Shown here piece by piece: positions 7,869 through 16,253 of a stretch of 33,139 bases of DNA. The position numbers and the translations under genes were made by a program. Origin of the DNA: Candidatus Sericytochromatia bacterium S15B-MN24 CBMW_12 (GTDB lineage: Bacteria; Cyanobacteriota; Sericytochromatia; S15B-MN24; UBA4093); the NCBI GenBank assembly GCA_002083825.1, contig DAZV01000057.1, forward strand, positions 199,284-232,422, given 5' to 3'. The notes beneath the pieces were generated by a model. The model did no database searches. It was not told the origin of the DNA and saw nothing but the letters and a program-made list of their open reading frames with translations. The first letter of the stretch is position 1; every line of letters starts with the position of its first letter.

Positions 7869-8669
7869 ATGTCCGTCGATACCGCCCACAACTTGCCCCC
7901 GTCCACCGTCTACGGCCCCGTCAAGTCTTGGCGGGTGGGGAACTCCCTCGGCATCGACCTGCTCTTCACCAGCTCCATCTGCTCCTTCCGCTGCGTCTAC
8001 TGCCAACTCGGCAAGATCCTCGAACACACCGCCGAACGGAAGATCTACGTCCCCACCGCCAAGGTGATGGAGGACCTGCGCGCGAGCCGCTGGCAAGAAG
8101 CCGACATCATCACCTTCTCGGGGAACGGAGAGCCCACCCTCGCCCTCAACCTCGCCGAGGTCATCCGCGACATCAAGGCCTTCACCGGCAAGCCCCTCAT
8201 GGTCCTCACCAACGCCACCACCCTCGGCGATCCCCGGGTCCGGGCCGATCTGCGCGAGGCCGACAAGGTCTTCTGCAAGCTCGACGCCGCCGACGATCAA
8301 ACCCTGCTGCGCGTGAACCGTCCCGTCGCAGGCGTCACCGTCAGGTCGATCGTCGACGGCATCAAGGCCCTGCGCGCCGAGTTCCCCGGCTACCTCGCCG
8401 TCCAGATGATGTTCATGCCCATGAACCGCAAGGAACTCGAGGCGATGGCCGACCTCCTCAACGAGATTCGACCCGACGAAGTCCAGCTCAATACCCCCAT
8501 GCGTCCGGTCCCCCGGGACTGGTTCCGGGAGTCGCGCGGTAACCACCTGGGCCTCCCCTACCCCGCCGCCCAGCTCAAGACCGTCGATCGCGCCGACGCG
8601 CTGACCATCGAGGCGCAGCTTCAGGAGCTCACAGGCCTCAAGATCGTCTCCATCTATCGCAAGGACTGA
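7869..8669 (+). CDS. Radical SAM enzyme (COG0731-like)
   Basis: The 266-aa product (start ATG 7869, AGGAGGT five bases upstream) carries the cluster motif CSFRCVYC (C-x3-C-x2-C) near residue 45, which binds the 4Fe-4S cluster and SAM. It is followed by the glycine-rich FSGNGEPTL, typical of the SAM-binding strand in the Fe-S oxidoreductase group annotated COG0731. Downstream strands (VLTNATTL, KVFCKLDAADDQTL, PDEVQLNTPMRPVP) complete a partial TIM barrel. The substrate is unknown. An earlier ATG at 7848 exists but lacks an RBS. The stop is 1 bp from the convergent barrel gene's stop. Confidence 0.85.
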   Translation: MSVDTAHNLPPSTVYGPVKSWRVGNSLGIDLLFTSSICSFRCVYCQLGKILEHTAERKIYVPTAKVMEDLRASRWQEADIITFSGNGEPTLALNLAEVIRDIKAFTGKPLMVLTNATTLGDPRVRADLREADKVFCKLDAADDQTLLRVNRPVAGVTVRSIVDGIKALRAEFPGYLAVQMMFMPMNRKELEAMADLLNEIRPDEVQLNTPMRPVPRDWFRESRGNHLGLPYPAAQLKTVDRADALTIEAQLQELTGLKIVSIYRKD

Positions 8670-8670
8670 G

Positions 8671-9465
8671 TCACCGACTCTCCCGCGGCGTGCTGAAGAT
8701 GGCGGCCCACCTCCCCCAGGACGTGAAGGGAACCAGGAACTCGAACCCCCCGCGAACCTGGGACGTTCCTCGGCTCGTGCCTTCGAGCGTATGGGTGTTG
8801 GCATTGGTCATGTAGAGCGACACGCTGTGCGGGGTGTACGGGATCTCGAATGCCGTCCCCACGCTCCATGCCGGCAAGGTTCCGCTCGGCATTCCGCCCG
8901 CCACCACCCCGTTGAGATCCGCCGATACCTGCAGGTATCGGGTGATCTCCCAGCGGATGCCGGCCCCTAGCGCGGCTTTCGGCCCTTCCCCGTAACCGTT
9001 GGAGAATGCCTTGGCCGTTCCCAGCAGCGAAACGGCCCCCCAAGGTCGCCCGAGGACCAGCGCCGCATCGGTGGAACCCGCCGCCGTGTTGTACGCGAGA
9101 ATGCCCGTCGCATCGACCCGGTTGCCGGCTGCCGTGCTGAGCCCCATGTGCGTGATCCCGGGCTCCCACTCGTTGAAGGCGCCGGGGCGTGACGAATTCA
9201 CGTCCGAACTCGTGGCGTAGCGCAGTCCCACCGAGGTTCGGGAGTGGACTCCGGTGCTCAGCGCGAAGGTGGGCGAGCTGGTCACCTTGGAGCCGAAGAG
9301 GGCGAACCGGTGGGTGAAGGGAAAGTGGAGCTGGCCCACGGGGGTCGCGTCGGGGCTCTGGATGTTCACCGTCTTGGTCGTCACGGGCTGCGCCTGTGAG
9401 GGCAGGGCGGGAAGCATGAGCAAGGCGATCGCCGCCAGGCATAGGGACTCCCGCGGGACATTCAT
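8671..9465 (-). CDS. Exported barrel-like outer-membrane protein (DUF5777-like)
   Basis: The 264-aa product has a signal peptide ending near SQA-QP (residue ~26). An all-beta mature part follows with the HRFALFG stretch (FPFTHRFALFGSKV) seen in DUF5777-type barrels, then alternating strands (HSRTSVGLRYATSSDVN, AVSLLGTAKAFSNGYG). The family call is by eye. No enzymatic motif. The ATG at 9465 has AGGAGG with 5-nt spacing. That site is the last of nine tandem SD-like repeats (9469-9580), so its translation initiation region is very unusual. Confidence 0.7.
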   Translation of the reverse strand: MNVPRESLCLAAIALLMLPALPSQAQPVTTKTVNIQSPDATPVGQLHFPFTHRFALFGSKVTSSPTFALSTGVHSRTSVGLRYATSSDVNSSRPGAFNEWEPGITHMGLSTAAGNRVDATGILAYNTAAGSTDAALVLGRPWGAVSLLGTAKAFSNGYGEGPKAALGAGIRWEITRYLQVSADLNGVVAGGMPSGTLPAWSVGTAFEIPYTPHSVSLYMTNANTHTLEGTSRGTSQVRGGFEFLVPFTSWGRWAAIFSTPRESR

Positions 9466-9468
9466 GGC

Positions 9469-9580
9469 GACCTCCTGGATGACCTCCTGGATGACCTCCT
9501 GGATGACCTCCTGGTGACCTCCCGGGGTGACCTCCCGGGGTGACCTCTCGGGGTGACCTCTCGGGGTGACCTCCTGAAAT
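9469..9580 (-). repeat. Nine tandem 11-13 bp repeats, each an SD-like sequence, ending at a start codon
   Basis: Plus-strand units all begin GACCTC. Three are GACCTCCTGGAT (9469, 9481, 9493), one is 11 bp (9505), two are GACCTCCCGGGGT (9516, 9529), two are GACCTCTCGGGGT (9542, 9555) and one is GACCTCCTGAAAT (9568). In the mRNA of the minus-strand gene they read AGGAGG (five units), GGGAGG (two) and GAGAGG (two). The last AGGAGG is five bases from the ATG. No in-frame start codon lies within the array, so it is untranslated leader for this gene. Confidence 0.95.
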
Positions 9581-9617
9581 GGCGAGCGAGCAGCCTGATC
9601 TCGCCATCATAAGAACA

Positions 9618-9652
9618 AATCCGTCGGAAGACCTCATGCCTTCCGACGGATT
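9618..9652 (-). terminator. Intrinsic terminator of the lipoprotein gene
   Basis: A perfect 13-bp stem (aatccgtcggaag and its complement) has a 9-nt loop. On the minus strand it is followed by TGTTCTTAT. It starts 16 bp beyond the stop of the 9669-10406 gene and separates it from the barrel gene and its SD array. Confidence 0.85.
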
Positions 9653-9668
9653 GCTTCGGGATTTTCGA

Positions 9669-10406
9669 CTATCTCACGAGGGTGAAGGGAATCCACTTGG
9701 TCTGACCGTAGGATCCCTCCCCTCCGAACTTGGTCCCCGACGTCCGGAACTTGACCTGATAGAAGTGGGAGCCCGTGCCGCTGTACGATCCGGTCGGACT
9801 GTTGGTCTCCGAGCCCCGGTTCCCGTTCCAGCCGAAGCTGCTCGACGTGGTCCAGGCGCTCGACCAGACCGACGACTTGTTCGTGTCGGCTACCAGGATC
9901 TGGTACTCGGCTCCGGCGTCCCCGTACTTGGAGCTGAACGAGAAGCGATCTGCCGAACCCGGGCGGAACGAGCCATTCGGCTTGATCGTCGGGGAGAGAT
10001 CCCAGCCCACGTCGAAGTTCACGTTGGGGGCGGAACCGGATCCGACGGTCGCCACTTGGACCGCCGCGTCCACGTAAGCTCCCACCGTGTTCACGTCGGC
10101 GCTCTCCACCACCTCTCCTTGATCATCATAGAAGACCTGGTACTTCCCCGGAGAAAGCGACTCGAAACGATAGTCGCCCTGGCGGTTGGAGCGCGTGCTG
10201 ATCCCCGTTTTCTGGAACGTCGCGCCGTCGTAGCGCTTCAACCCCAGGGTAAGATCCTGGCCGGGGTCTTTGCCCAGGTGGGTCACGCGGCCGAGCAGGG
10301 AGGTATTGTCGCCGGCGCCGGTGCCGGTCGAGAGCGGGAGGTTGCCGCAGCCGGAAAGCGCGGTCATCGCAAGGGTCAGGGTCAGAACGGAGAGGTGCTT
10401 GAGCAT
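9669..10406 (-). CDS. Lipoprotein with SdrD/carboxypeptidase-regulatory-like domain
   Basis: The 245-aa product has a lipoprotein signal (LSGC, Cys20). Residues ~36-110 form a SpaA/SdrD-B or carboxypeptidase-regulatory-like beta-sandwich (LLGRVTHLGKDPGQDLTL, SNRQGDYRFESLSPGKYQVF). The second half is Ser/Gly/Trp-rich and beta-like, with no motif recognised. The RBS AAGGAG is eight bases before the ATG. The gene has its own terminator and appears monocistronic. Probably a surface-attached structural or binding protein. Confidence 0.75.
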   Translation of the reverse strand: MLKHLSVLTLTLAMTALSGCGNLPLSTGTGAGDNTSLLGRVTHLGKDPGQDLTLGLKRYDGATFQKTGISTRSNRQGDYRFESLSPGKYQVFYDDQGEVVESADVNTVGAYVDAAVQVATVGSGSAPNVNFDVGWDLSPTIKPNGSFRPGSADRFSFSSKYGDAGAEYQILVADTNKSSVWSSAWTTSSSFGWNGNRGSETNSPTGSYSGTGSHFYQVKFRTSGTKFGGEGSYGQTKWIPFTLVR

Positions 10407-10535
10407 AAGAGAAACTCCTTCGAGAAGAGGGGCGCTGCGTTCACACCCCTATCGACGGCTCCCCTTTGCTGATTTGTTCCATCCGGCGTCAGCCCTCCGC
10501 GGGGCCGGAGCATGCGGCTATTTTTCCCCGAGGCG

Positions 10536-11906
10536 TCAGGGCTGCTCGTTTCGGGGGACGTGGGCTTGAATCCGCTCCTCGCGCAGGAAGGAAATCTTGG
10601 GCTTTCCCTCCGGACGCCTTTCCTCGGCGGGCTTCGGCTTCATCACCAGCTGAGCGGTGTCTCTCGGCAGGAAGGCCGACAGGATCCAGTCGATCAAAAT
10701 CCGGATCCGCCGGTCTCTGCTGGGCATCAAGACCAGGTGGAGCCCCCGCCACATCGCCCAGGCGAGCCATCCGCGGACGTGGCGCCCTCGGATGGAGGCG
10801 ACGCCTTTGTTTCCACCGATGGATACCAGGGTTCCGATCGGTTCGAAGCAGTAGGGGGTAGGTTGCTCGCCGCGGGAGACGGCCAGGATATTCTTGGCGA
10901 GCTGCTTGCCTTGACGAACCGCGTGTTGCGCCGTGGGCGGGAACGTCTTGCCGTCGGGCGAGGCGATTCGGGCGCAATCGCCGAGGGCCCAGACATTTCC
11001 GCCGGGAGCCGCTATGCCGGGTAGCCGCATCGTCGGGTCGGGACGCAGATAGCCCTTGGCGTCTTTGGGCAGGTCGAGCTTGCCTAGCAGGGCGGGCGGC
11101 GCGAGCCCGATCGTCCAGATCACGGTTCGGGTCCGGATCTCCCGACCGTCCGAGAGGGCGACGTGGTCAGGAAAGACCTCCTGGGTGGAGGTCCCGAGCA
11201 TGACGTCGATGCCGCGGCCGCGAAGCTGCTCGAGCGCGTATTGCCCCAGTTCCGGCCCCACCTCGGCGAGGATCTGAGGGGCGAGGTCCAGGAGGACGAA
11301 GTGGAGTTCCTCTCGGCGAACGCGGTACTTGGGAAGGATCCCCCGCAGGAAGGATTCGACCTCGCTGAGGACCTCCACGCCGGTGGAGCCGCCGCCCACC
11401 ACGACGAACGTGAGAAGTTCCCGCCTCCGGAGCGGGTCCTCTTCGAGCTCCGCGTCCTCGAGCAGGTCGCCGAGTTGGTTGCGCAGGGTGACGGCGTCTT
11501 CGAGGGTGCGGAAGGTGAAGGCGTGGCGAGCCACTCCGGGCACCAGCTCGAGGTTGGCGTCGGCTCCTGCCGCGATGACCAGCTGATCGTAGGTGAACTC
11601 CCCGGTTTCCCGGGTGTTTCCATGCTTGACGAAGACCTGGCGGGTCTCGAAGTCGATGTCGAGCACTTCCGCGTCGAGCAAGCGGCACCGGGAGAAGAGG
11701 TCGCGCAGGGGAACGAGCACGTGGCGCGGCTCGACTCCTCCCGAGCAGACCTCGGGAAGGATGGGATAGTAGAGAAAGAAGTTCTTGCGATTGATCAAGA
11801 GGACCTCGAACTCCGTGTCCGGCATTTGTCGTTCGAGGCCGAGCGCCGTGTAGATCCCTGCAAACCCGCCCCCGATGATCACGATGCGCTGATTCCGGCG
11901 CTCCAT
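10536..11906 (-). CDS. ndh: Type II NADH dehydrogenase (NDH-2)
   Basis: The 456-aa flavoprotein has an N-terminal FAD-binding GGGFAG motif (IVIIGGGFAGIYTALGL) and a second dinucleotide motif VVVGGGSTGVEV near residue 170 for NADH. It also has the late FAD motif WALGDCA (~310) and the quinone-site TAQHAVRQGK (cf. AQxAxQ). The tail (~370-430) has amphipathic Trp/Arg-rich helices (WLAWAMWRGLHLVLMPSRD) that would hold it on the inner membrane face. NDH-2 passes electrons from NADH to quinone without pumping protons. GGAGGG precedes the ATG. It is divergent from a flavoprotein disulfide reductase gene. A ferredoxin/thioredoxin-type reductase is less likely because of the C-terminal membrane helices. 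Confidence 0.9.
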   Translation of the reverse strand: MERRNQRIVIIGGGFAGIYTALGLERQMPDTEFEVLLINRKNFFLYYPILPEVCSGGVEPRHVLVPLRDLFSRCRLLDAEVLDIDFETRQVFVKHGNTRETGEFTYDQLVIAAGADANLELVPGVARHAFTFRTLEDAVTLRNQLGDLLEDAELEEDPLRRRELLTFVVVGGGSTGVEVLSEVESFLRGILPKYRVRREELHFVLLDLAPQILAEVGPELGQYALEQLRGRGIDVMLGTSTQEVFPDHVALSDGREIRTRTVIWTIGLAPPALLGKLDLPKDAKGYLRPDPTMRLPGIAAPGGNVWALGDCARIASPDGKTFPPTAQHAVRQGKQLAKNILAVSRGEQPTPYCFEPIGTLVSIGGNKGVASIRGRHVRGWLAWAMWRGLHLVLMPSRDRRIRILIDWILSAFLPRDTAQLVMKPKPAEERRPEGKPKISFLREERIQAHVPRNEQP

Positions 11907-11976
11907 GTTTCCCTCCGATTCCGGGCCCGCATGGCCGCATGCCGCGTCACAAAAATGAACGGTGAGAACCAGCGCA

Positions 11977-11982
11977 AGTATA
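11977..11982 (-). promoter_or_regulatory. Candidate -10 element of ndh
   Basis: TATACT on the minus strand lies about 70 bp before the ndh start in an AT-rich pocket. The best -35 at 17-nt spacing (TTCTTC) is poor. Confidence 0.4.
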
Positions 11983-12048
11983 CAAAACTTAGGAGGATGG
12001 AAGAAGGCGGCCTTGCTCGGTTTCGGACGCCTCGGGACGCAGCGGGGG

Positions 12049-12054
12049 TAAAAT
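12049..12054 (+). promoter_or_regulatory. Candidate -10 element of the lpd-like gene
   Basis: TAAAAT lies about 87 bp before the TTG start in otherwise GC-rich DNA. No convincing -35 was found. Confidence 0.3.
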
Positions 12055-12140
12055 GGTCATCATGGGCATCGACCCTGGCCGGTGAGATCGGGGACGACGG
12101 ACCCGATCCGACCGCGGCGAGGGCAAGAAGGAGAACCGTA

Positions 12141-13553
12141 TTGAATCGCTTCGACGTCATCGTGATCGGCGCGGGTAGCGCGGGGTACGCCGCCGCGCGA
12201 ACGCTTGGAGGCCGCGGCCGGAAGGTCGGCCTGGTCGACAAGGGCCCTCTGGGCGGCCTGTGCATCCTCAAGGGCTGCATGCCGAGCAAGACCCTGCTTC
12301 GCAGCAGCGAGGTCCTTCAGCTCATTCGCGAGGCCGACGAGCTCGGGCTGAGGGTCTCCTCGGTGGAACCCGACTTCCCCGCCATCATGGCCCGCCGCAA
12401 GCTCCTGGTGAAGGGCTTTCAGGACTACCGCGTCGAGGGCATCCACAACGCTCCCAACGTCGCGCTGATCACGGGCACGGCGCGCTTCCTCGACTCCGGG
12501 GCCATCGAGGTGGAGGGCGCGCGTTACGAGGCCGATCGGTTCATCATCGCCACGGGATCCGCCCCGACGATCCCCGACGTTCCGGGCCTGCGCGAGGCGG
12601 GCTTCATCACCTCCGACGAGGCGCTCGAGCTTTCCGAGCTGCCCCGATCGATGGTCGTGCTCGGCGGCGGCGTCGTCGCGCTGGAACTCGGCCAGTTCTA
12701 CGCGCGGCTCGGCACCAAGGTCACCATGCTGGTTCGCTCCGGCCACATCCTGAGCCAGGAGGACGAGGACGTGCAAGCCGGCCTCGAAGCCTGCCTGCGC
12801 GAGGAAGGGATGGAGATCCTGCCCTACGCCACTCCGAGCCGCGTCGAAGTGGCGAACGGCAAGAAGATCCTCTACGCCAAGATCGGCGAGTCGGAGATGC
12901 CGCTGGAAGTCGACGAGATCTTCGTGGCCATGGGACGCCGCCCCAACCTCGAGGGCCTGAACCTGCCCGCCGCGGGAGTCGTCACCGAGCGGGGCCTGAT
13001 CCCCGTGGACGCCCACATGCGAACCAGCAACTCCACCATCTACGCCGCGGGCGACTGCGTGGGCGACTATAACCTCGTTCACGTCGCCATTTACCAGGCC
13101 GAGATCGCTGCGGGGCACATCCTGGCCGGAGAGGGCGGAGCGCGCGAGGCGGACTACCGCATCGTCCCCTACGCCATCTTCACCGATCCCAACTTCGCGC
13201 GGGTCGGCATCAGCGAACGCGAGGCCGAGAGCCGGGGAATCGCGGTCGTGACGGGCAAGTACGAATTCGCCGAACTCGGAAAGGCCGAGTGCATGGGCAA
13301 GAGCGCCATGAAGGGGTTCGTCAAGCTGCTGGCCTGCCCGGATACGGGGGAGATCCTGGGGGCCCAGATCCTGGGGCCCGAGGGAGCGGATCTGATCCAC
13401 GAGCTGATCGTGGCCATGGAGTTCCGTTGCACCGCGGAGCGCCTGATGGCCATTCCTCACCTGCATCCCACCTTGGCCGAGATCATCACGTATCCCGCCG
13501 AGGAAATTGCCGAGAAGCGGCTCGAACGATTGGCTCACCGAGAGGAAGTATGA
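12141..13553 (+). CDS. Dihydrolipoamide dehydrogenase-family flavoprotein disulfide reductase
   Basis: The 470-aa product starts at TTG 12141, with AAGGAGA six bases upstream. The frame stays open far upstream, but that part lacks family similarity. Residues 8-15 hold the FAD motif (VIGAGSAG). The redox-active pair is Cys41-Cys46 in GGLCILKGCMPSK. The NAD motif VVLGGGVVALELGQFYARLG is near residue 178, YAAGDCVG near 300, and the dimerisation-domain motif HLHPTLAE near 440 supplies the catalytic His-Glu. This layout matches lpd and mercuric-reductase-like enzymes. With no lipoyl-enzyme genes nearby the true partner is uncertain. The stop overlaps the serC start by one base (TGATG), implying coupled translation. 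Confidence 0.85.
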   Translation: MNRFDVIVIGAGSAGYAAARTLGGRGRKVGLVDKGPLGGLCILKGCMPSKTLLRSSEVLQLIREADELGLRVSSVEPDFPAIMARRKLLVKGFQDYRVEGIHNAPNVALITGTARFLDSGAIEVEGARYEADRFIIATGSAPTIPDVPGLREAGFITSDEALELSELPRSMVVLGGGVVALELGQFYARLGTKVTMLVRSGHILSQEDEDVQAGLEACLREEGMEILPYATPSRVEVANGKKILYAKIGESEMPLEVDEIFVAMGRRPNLEGLNLPAAGVVTERGLIPVDAHMRTSNSTIYAAGDCVGDYNLVHVAIYQAEIAAGHILAGEGGAREADYRIVPYAIFTDPNFARVGISEREAESRGIAVVTGKYEFAELGKAECMGKSAMKGFVKLLACPDTGEILGAQILGPEGADLIHELIVAMEFRCTAERLMAIPHLHPTLAEIITYPAEEIAEKRLERLAHREEV

Positions 13554-14638
13554 TGTCGACTCAGCGCGTTCACAATTTCTACGCCGGCCCCGCCACGCTC
13601 CCCGCCTCGGCCCTGGAAAGGGCTCAGCGAGAGCTGCTGGACTTCTCGGGCACCGGGATGTCGGTGATGGAAATCAGCCATCGCTCCAAGGAGTACGAGG
13701 CGGTCCATCGCGAGGCTCAGGCCCTGCTGCGAGAGCTGCTGGCCATCCCCGAGAACTACCATGTGCTCTTCCTGCAAGGCGGCGCGAGCCTGCAGTTCGC
13801 CATGGTCCCCATGAACCTCCTCGGCGACGGGGTGAAGGCCGATTACGTCCTCACCGACGACTGGTCCAAGAAAGCCTTCCAGGAAGCCAAGCGCTTCGGG
13901 GAGGTCCGCGAGGCCGCCAGCTCGGAGAACACGGGCTTCGACCGGATTCCCTGGCAAATCGATCGGGATCCCGAGGCCGCCTACGTTCACCTCACCAGCA
14001 ACAACACGCTCTTCGGCACGCAGTACCAGACGTTCCCGGATACCGGCGACGTGCCCCTGGTCGCGGACATGTCGAGCGACATCGGCTCGAGGCCCTTCGA
14101 TCTCGCGCCCTTCGGGCTGATCTACGCCGGAGCCCAGAAGAACCTCGGTCCGGCCGGAGTCACCGTGGTGATCCTCCGCGACGACATGCTGGCGCGCTGC
14201 CGGGACGACGTCGCGACCATGCTCAGCTACGCGACGCATGCCAAGCATGACTCGCTCTACAACACTCCTCCCGCTTTCGCCATCTACATGCTGCGAAACG
14301 TGCTCGACGTGATGCGACAGGCGGGGGGGCTGGCCGAGATCGCCCGCCGAAACCGCGAGAAGGCCGCCCTACTCTACGACGCCATCGATCGTCATCCCGA
14401 TTTCTACCGCGGCCATGCGCATCTCGATAGCCGCTCGACCATGACCGTGACCTTCCGGCTTCGCCAGGAGGAGCTCGAGGGCGGATTTCTGGCGCAGGCG
14501 GAAGAGAAGGGCCTCGTGGGCTTGAAGGGACATCGCTCGGTGGGGGGCATGCGGGCGTCGCTTTACAACGCCATGGCGATCGAAGGCGTGCAGGCGCTGG
14601 TCGATCACCTGGAGCGCTTCGCCAAGAAGCACGGCTAG
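13553..14638 (+). CDS. serC: Phosphoserine aminotransferase
   Basis: The 361-aa PLP enzyme converts 3-phosphohydroxypyruvate and glutamate to phosphoserine (serine, and often pyridoxine, synthesis). Family marks are NFYAGPATLP at the N-terminus, GMSVMEISHRSKEY (~35-48), FLQGGASLQFAMVPMNLL (~73-90), ADMSSDIGSRP (~171-181), the PLP lysine K196 in YAGAQKNLGPAG, and GGMRASLYNA near the end. The length is normal. ATG 13553 is preferred over ATG 13550 because GAGGAAG (13542-13548) is then better spaced. It is coupled to the flavoprotein gene and closed by a strong terminator. Confidence 0.95.
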   Translation: MSTQRVHNFYAGPATLPASALERAQRELLDFSGTGMSVMEISHRSKEYEAVHREAQALLRELLAIPENYHVLFLQGGASLQFAMVPMNLLGDGVKADYVLTDDWSKKAFQEAKRFGEVREAASSENTGFDRIPWQIDRDPEAAYVHLTSNNTLFGTQYQTFPDTGDVPLVADMSSDIGSRPFDLAPFGLIYAGAQKNLGPAGVTVVILRDDMLARCRDDVATMLSYATHAKHDSLYNTPPAFAIYMLRNVLDVMRQAGGLAEIARRNREKAALLYDAIDRHPDFYRGHAHLDSRSTMTVTFRLRQEELEGGFLAQAEEKGLVGLKGHRSVGGMRASLYNAMAIEGVQALVDHLERFAKKHG

Positions 14639-14656
14639 CCGGTCATCGACAGGAAG

Positions 14657-14693
14657 AAGGCGCCCGAACCTCGACGCAGGTTCGGGCGCCTTT
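14657..14693 (+). terminator. Intrinsic terminator after serC
   Basis: A 15-bp perfect stem (aaggcgcccgaacct and its complement) has the loop CGACGC and is followed by TTT. It starts 18 bp after the serC stop. Confidence 0.85.
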
Positions 14694-14811
14694 GGCTTCG
14701 TGACTTCCTCCAGATTACTTGGTGATGCTGCCTCTGACCTCGTATTCGCGCGGATCGCGGCGGTTTCTGAAAAAACGTAGCAGGCAAGTACACATATGTT
14801 TATGTTTAAAT

Positions 14812-14982
14812 ATGAAGCGGCGTGGTAAGTTGAACCCGGAGACGCATTTGCGGCCCGGTACCTTTGATCCCGTACCTTTCGGTACCCTTGACGAGGAGAT
14901 TGCTGAGTGTCTAGTTGCTCAGCCTAGAGTGAGGTTTAGAAGCGATGAAAACGATGAACCTTTACTGCCCCTTCTGCCATGA
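14812..14982 (+). CDS. Possible 56-aa small protein
   Basis: The 56-codon ORF starts in an AT-rich patch at an ATG without a visible RBS. A TATGTT hexamer ends five bases before it, as would occur in a leaderless gene. The sequence looks fairly protein-like (KLNPETHLRPGTFDPVPFG, TLDEEIAECLVAQPRVRF), but codon use (AGA, CTA, GTA) differs from the neighbours. It overlaps the next small gene by 38 bp. No family recognised; it may not be expressed. Confidence 0.3.
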   Translation: MKRRGKLNPETHLRPGTFDPVPFGTLDEEIAECLVAQPRVRFRSDENDEPLLPLLP

Positions 14983-15157
14983 CGCGCTGGTTTCGGTCAC
15001 GATGAGCGGCGAAGAGTTCGCTTGTTGCGCTTGCGAGGCGATGGTCGACATCCTGGACGACGAGCTCTGCATGGTCAGTCAGCCCCCCAATCACCTCGAC
15101 GTCTCGATCATGGCGACGCTCGAGCTGGGAACCCGCCAGGCCCCGGTTCGGCTCTAA
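14945..15157 (+). CDS. 70-aa single zinc-ribbon protein
   Basis: The 70-aa product has CPFC at residues 8-11 and CCAC at 27-30, enough for one structural zinc site, then an acidic stretch (DILDDEL). GAGG about 11 bases upstream may serve as RBS. It is convergent with the aminopeptidase gene, 28 bp away, with no hairpin between. Function unknown. Confidence 0.55.
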   Translation: MKTMNLYCPFCHDALVSVTMSGEEFACCACEAMVDILDDELCMVSQPPNHLDVSIMATLELGTRQAPVRL

Positions 15158-15177
15158 TTACAATGTCTTACAATGTC
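15158..15177. repeat. 10-bp direct repeat
   Basis: TTACAATGTC occurs twice in immediate succession, between the stops of two convergent genes. No function can be assigned. Confidence 0.7.
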
Positions 15178-15185
15178 GCGGCCGT

Positions 15186-16253
15186 CTATTTGACGTAGTC
15201 ATCGAGAAAGGCCTCGGGGTCCTTCTCCTTGGCCACCCGGTCGCGAAAGAAGGCCACGAAGCCCCGGAGGTCGCCACCCAAGCGCTGGTGAACCTGCTCG
15301 AAGCGTCGCATGTTGCCGTGGTAGGTCCGGAAGGTCACCAGGTAGGCATTGTTGAGGACCAGACGATCCACCTGCCGATAACCATCCGTCTCGAAGCCGA
15401 TTCCCGAGAGCGTCTGCCTGGCCTCCGCGAAGCGAGCGTCCCGCTTCGCCAGCGTCTCCGGGCGTTCGAGACCCTGGGCGTACAGCGCCTCGAGGTCGCT
15501 CGAGAGCGCGCCGAGGACCGCGGAGAACCGGGCCTGATCCCGCCCGGCCGCCTCGGCCTCCCGCAACTCGGGGGACCCGGGCCCGAAGCGCGAAGCCAGG
15601 AACAGCTTCGCCCCCGTGTCCCCGACGTAGGTGGCGAACCCCTCGTTGAAGCTCGGTTTACCCGCCAGGAAGGTCGTGCCGTGAGTCAGTTCGTGAATGA
15701 TCACGCTCGCGAGTGACGCGCGCGACGCCTTCAACATGGGCGAATACAGCGGATCCGGCACGATCCCGAGCAAGCTGAAAGCCGACACTCCCCGCAGGTA
15801 AGCGTCCAATCCCCGAGCTTCCAACTGCGCCTTCTCGCGCTCCGCATCCGCTCGCGCGAAGTAACCCTTGTAGGGAACGTGCCCCACGAGCGGAAACCAC
15901 CAGAGATGAGGTTCCAGCTTGTCCTTCGGCGCTCCGGCCACCACGTAGCTCACCGCGTCGCGATCGAGCCTCACCAGACGGGTGTAGGAGTCGCTCTTCT
16001 TCAATCCGAGCTGGTTCTCGGCGAAGGCCTTGGCTTCGGTGACCAGCACCAGGCGATCGCGCGTCCGTTCGTCCACCTCGGGATCGTCAATCAAGCGATC
16101 CACGGGCTCCCGCCGCATCAGCAACCCAACCTGCCCCTGACCCTGCTGAAGCAGGTACCCCAGGGAGCAGCCCGAGGCTCCCAGGAGGGTCGCCCCCAGC
16201 CCGAGACTCCCGAGCAAGCGCGAAACGGTCTTTCTCGTCGACACAAGTTTCAA
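15186..16253 (-). CDS. Predicted aminopeptidase lipoprotein (PF10023 / COG4324 type)
   Basis: The 355-aa product has a lipoprotein signal (GASGC, Cys29), then the family hallmarks. These are a QVGLLMRREPVDRLI segment (~41-55), a DPLYSPML stretch (~167-174) matching the usual DPLL-SSM, the zinc motif HELTH (187-191) and the third zinc ligand in FNEGFATYVG (Glu204). It should be a membrane-anchored zinc metallopeptidase acting in the periplasm. The start is uncertain: TTG at 16253 lacks an RBS, and GTG at 16244 would also keep the signal peptide. Its 5' end overlaps a conserved promoter-like motif that probably serves the divergent gene. Confidence 0.85.
   Translation of the reverse strand: MKLVSTRKTVSRLLGSLGLGATLLGASGCSLGYLLQQGQGQVGLLMRREPVDRLIDDPEVDERTRDRLVLVTEAKAFAENQLGLKKSDSYTRLVRLDRDAVSYVVAGAPKDKLEPHLWWFPLVGHVPYKGYFARADAEREKAQLEARGLDAYLRGVSAFSLLGIVPDPLYSPMLKASRASLASVIIHELTHGTTFLAGKPSFNEGFATYVGDTGAKLFLASRFGPGSPELREAEAAGRDQARFSAVLGALSSDLEALYAQGLERPETLAKRDARFAEARQTLSGIGFETDGYRQVDRLVLNNAYLVTFRTYHGNMRRFEQVHQRLGGDLRGFVAFFRDRVAKEKDPEAFLDDYVK

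Noticed and set aside
9469..9580. CRISPR-like array
   Set aside because: Units are contiguous 11-13 bp with no spacers.
8654..9637. 327-aa minus-strand ORF with GGHP repeats
   Set aside because: It is the out-of-frame reading of the SD-like repeat array and of the barrel-protein gene; the 264-aa frame has the signal peptide and the RBS.
11997..12140. Upstream ATG start for the lpd-like gene with AGGAGG
   Set aside because: The SD touches the ATG with no spacing and the added residues do not resemble the family; the TTG at 12141 has a well-spaced SD directly before the FAD motif.
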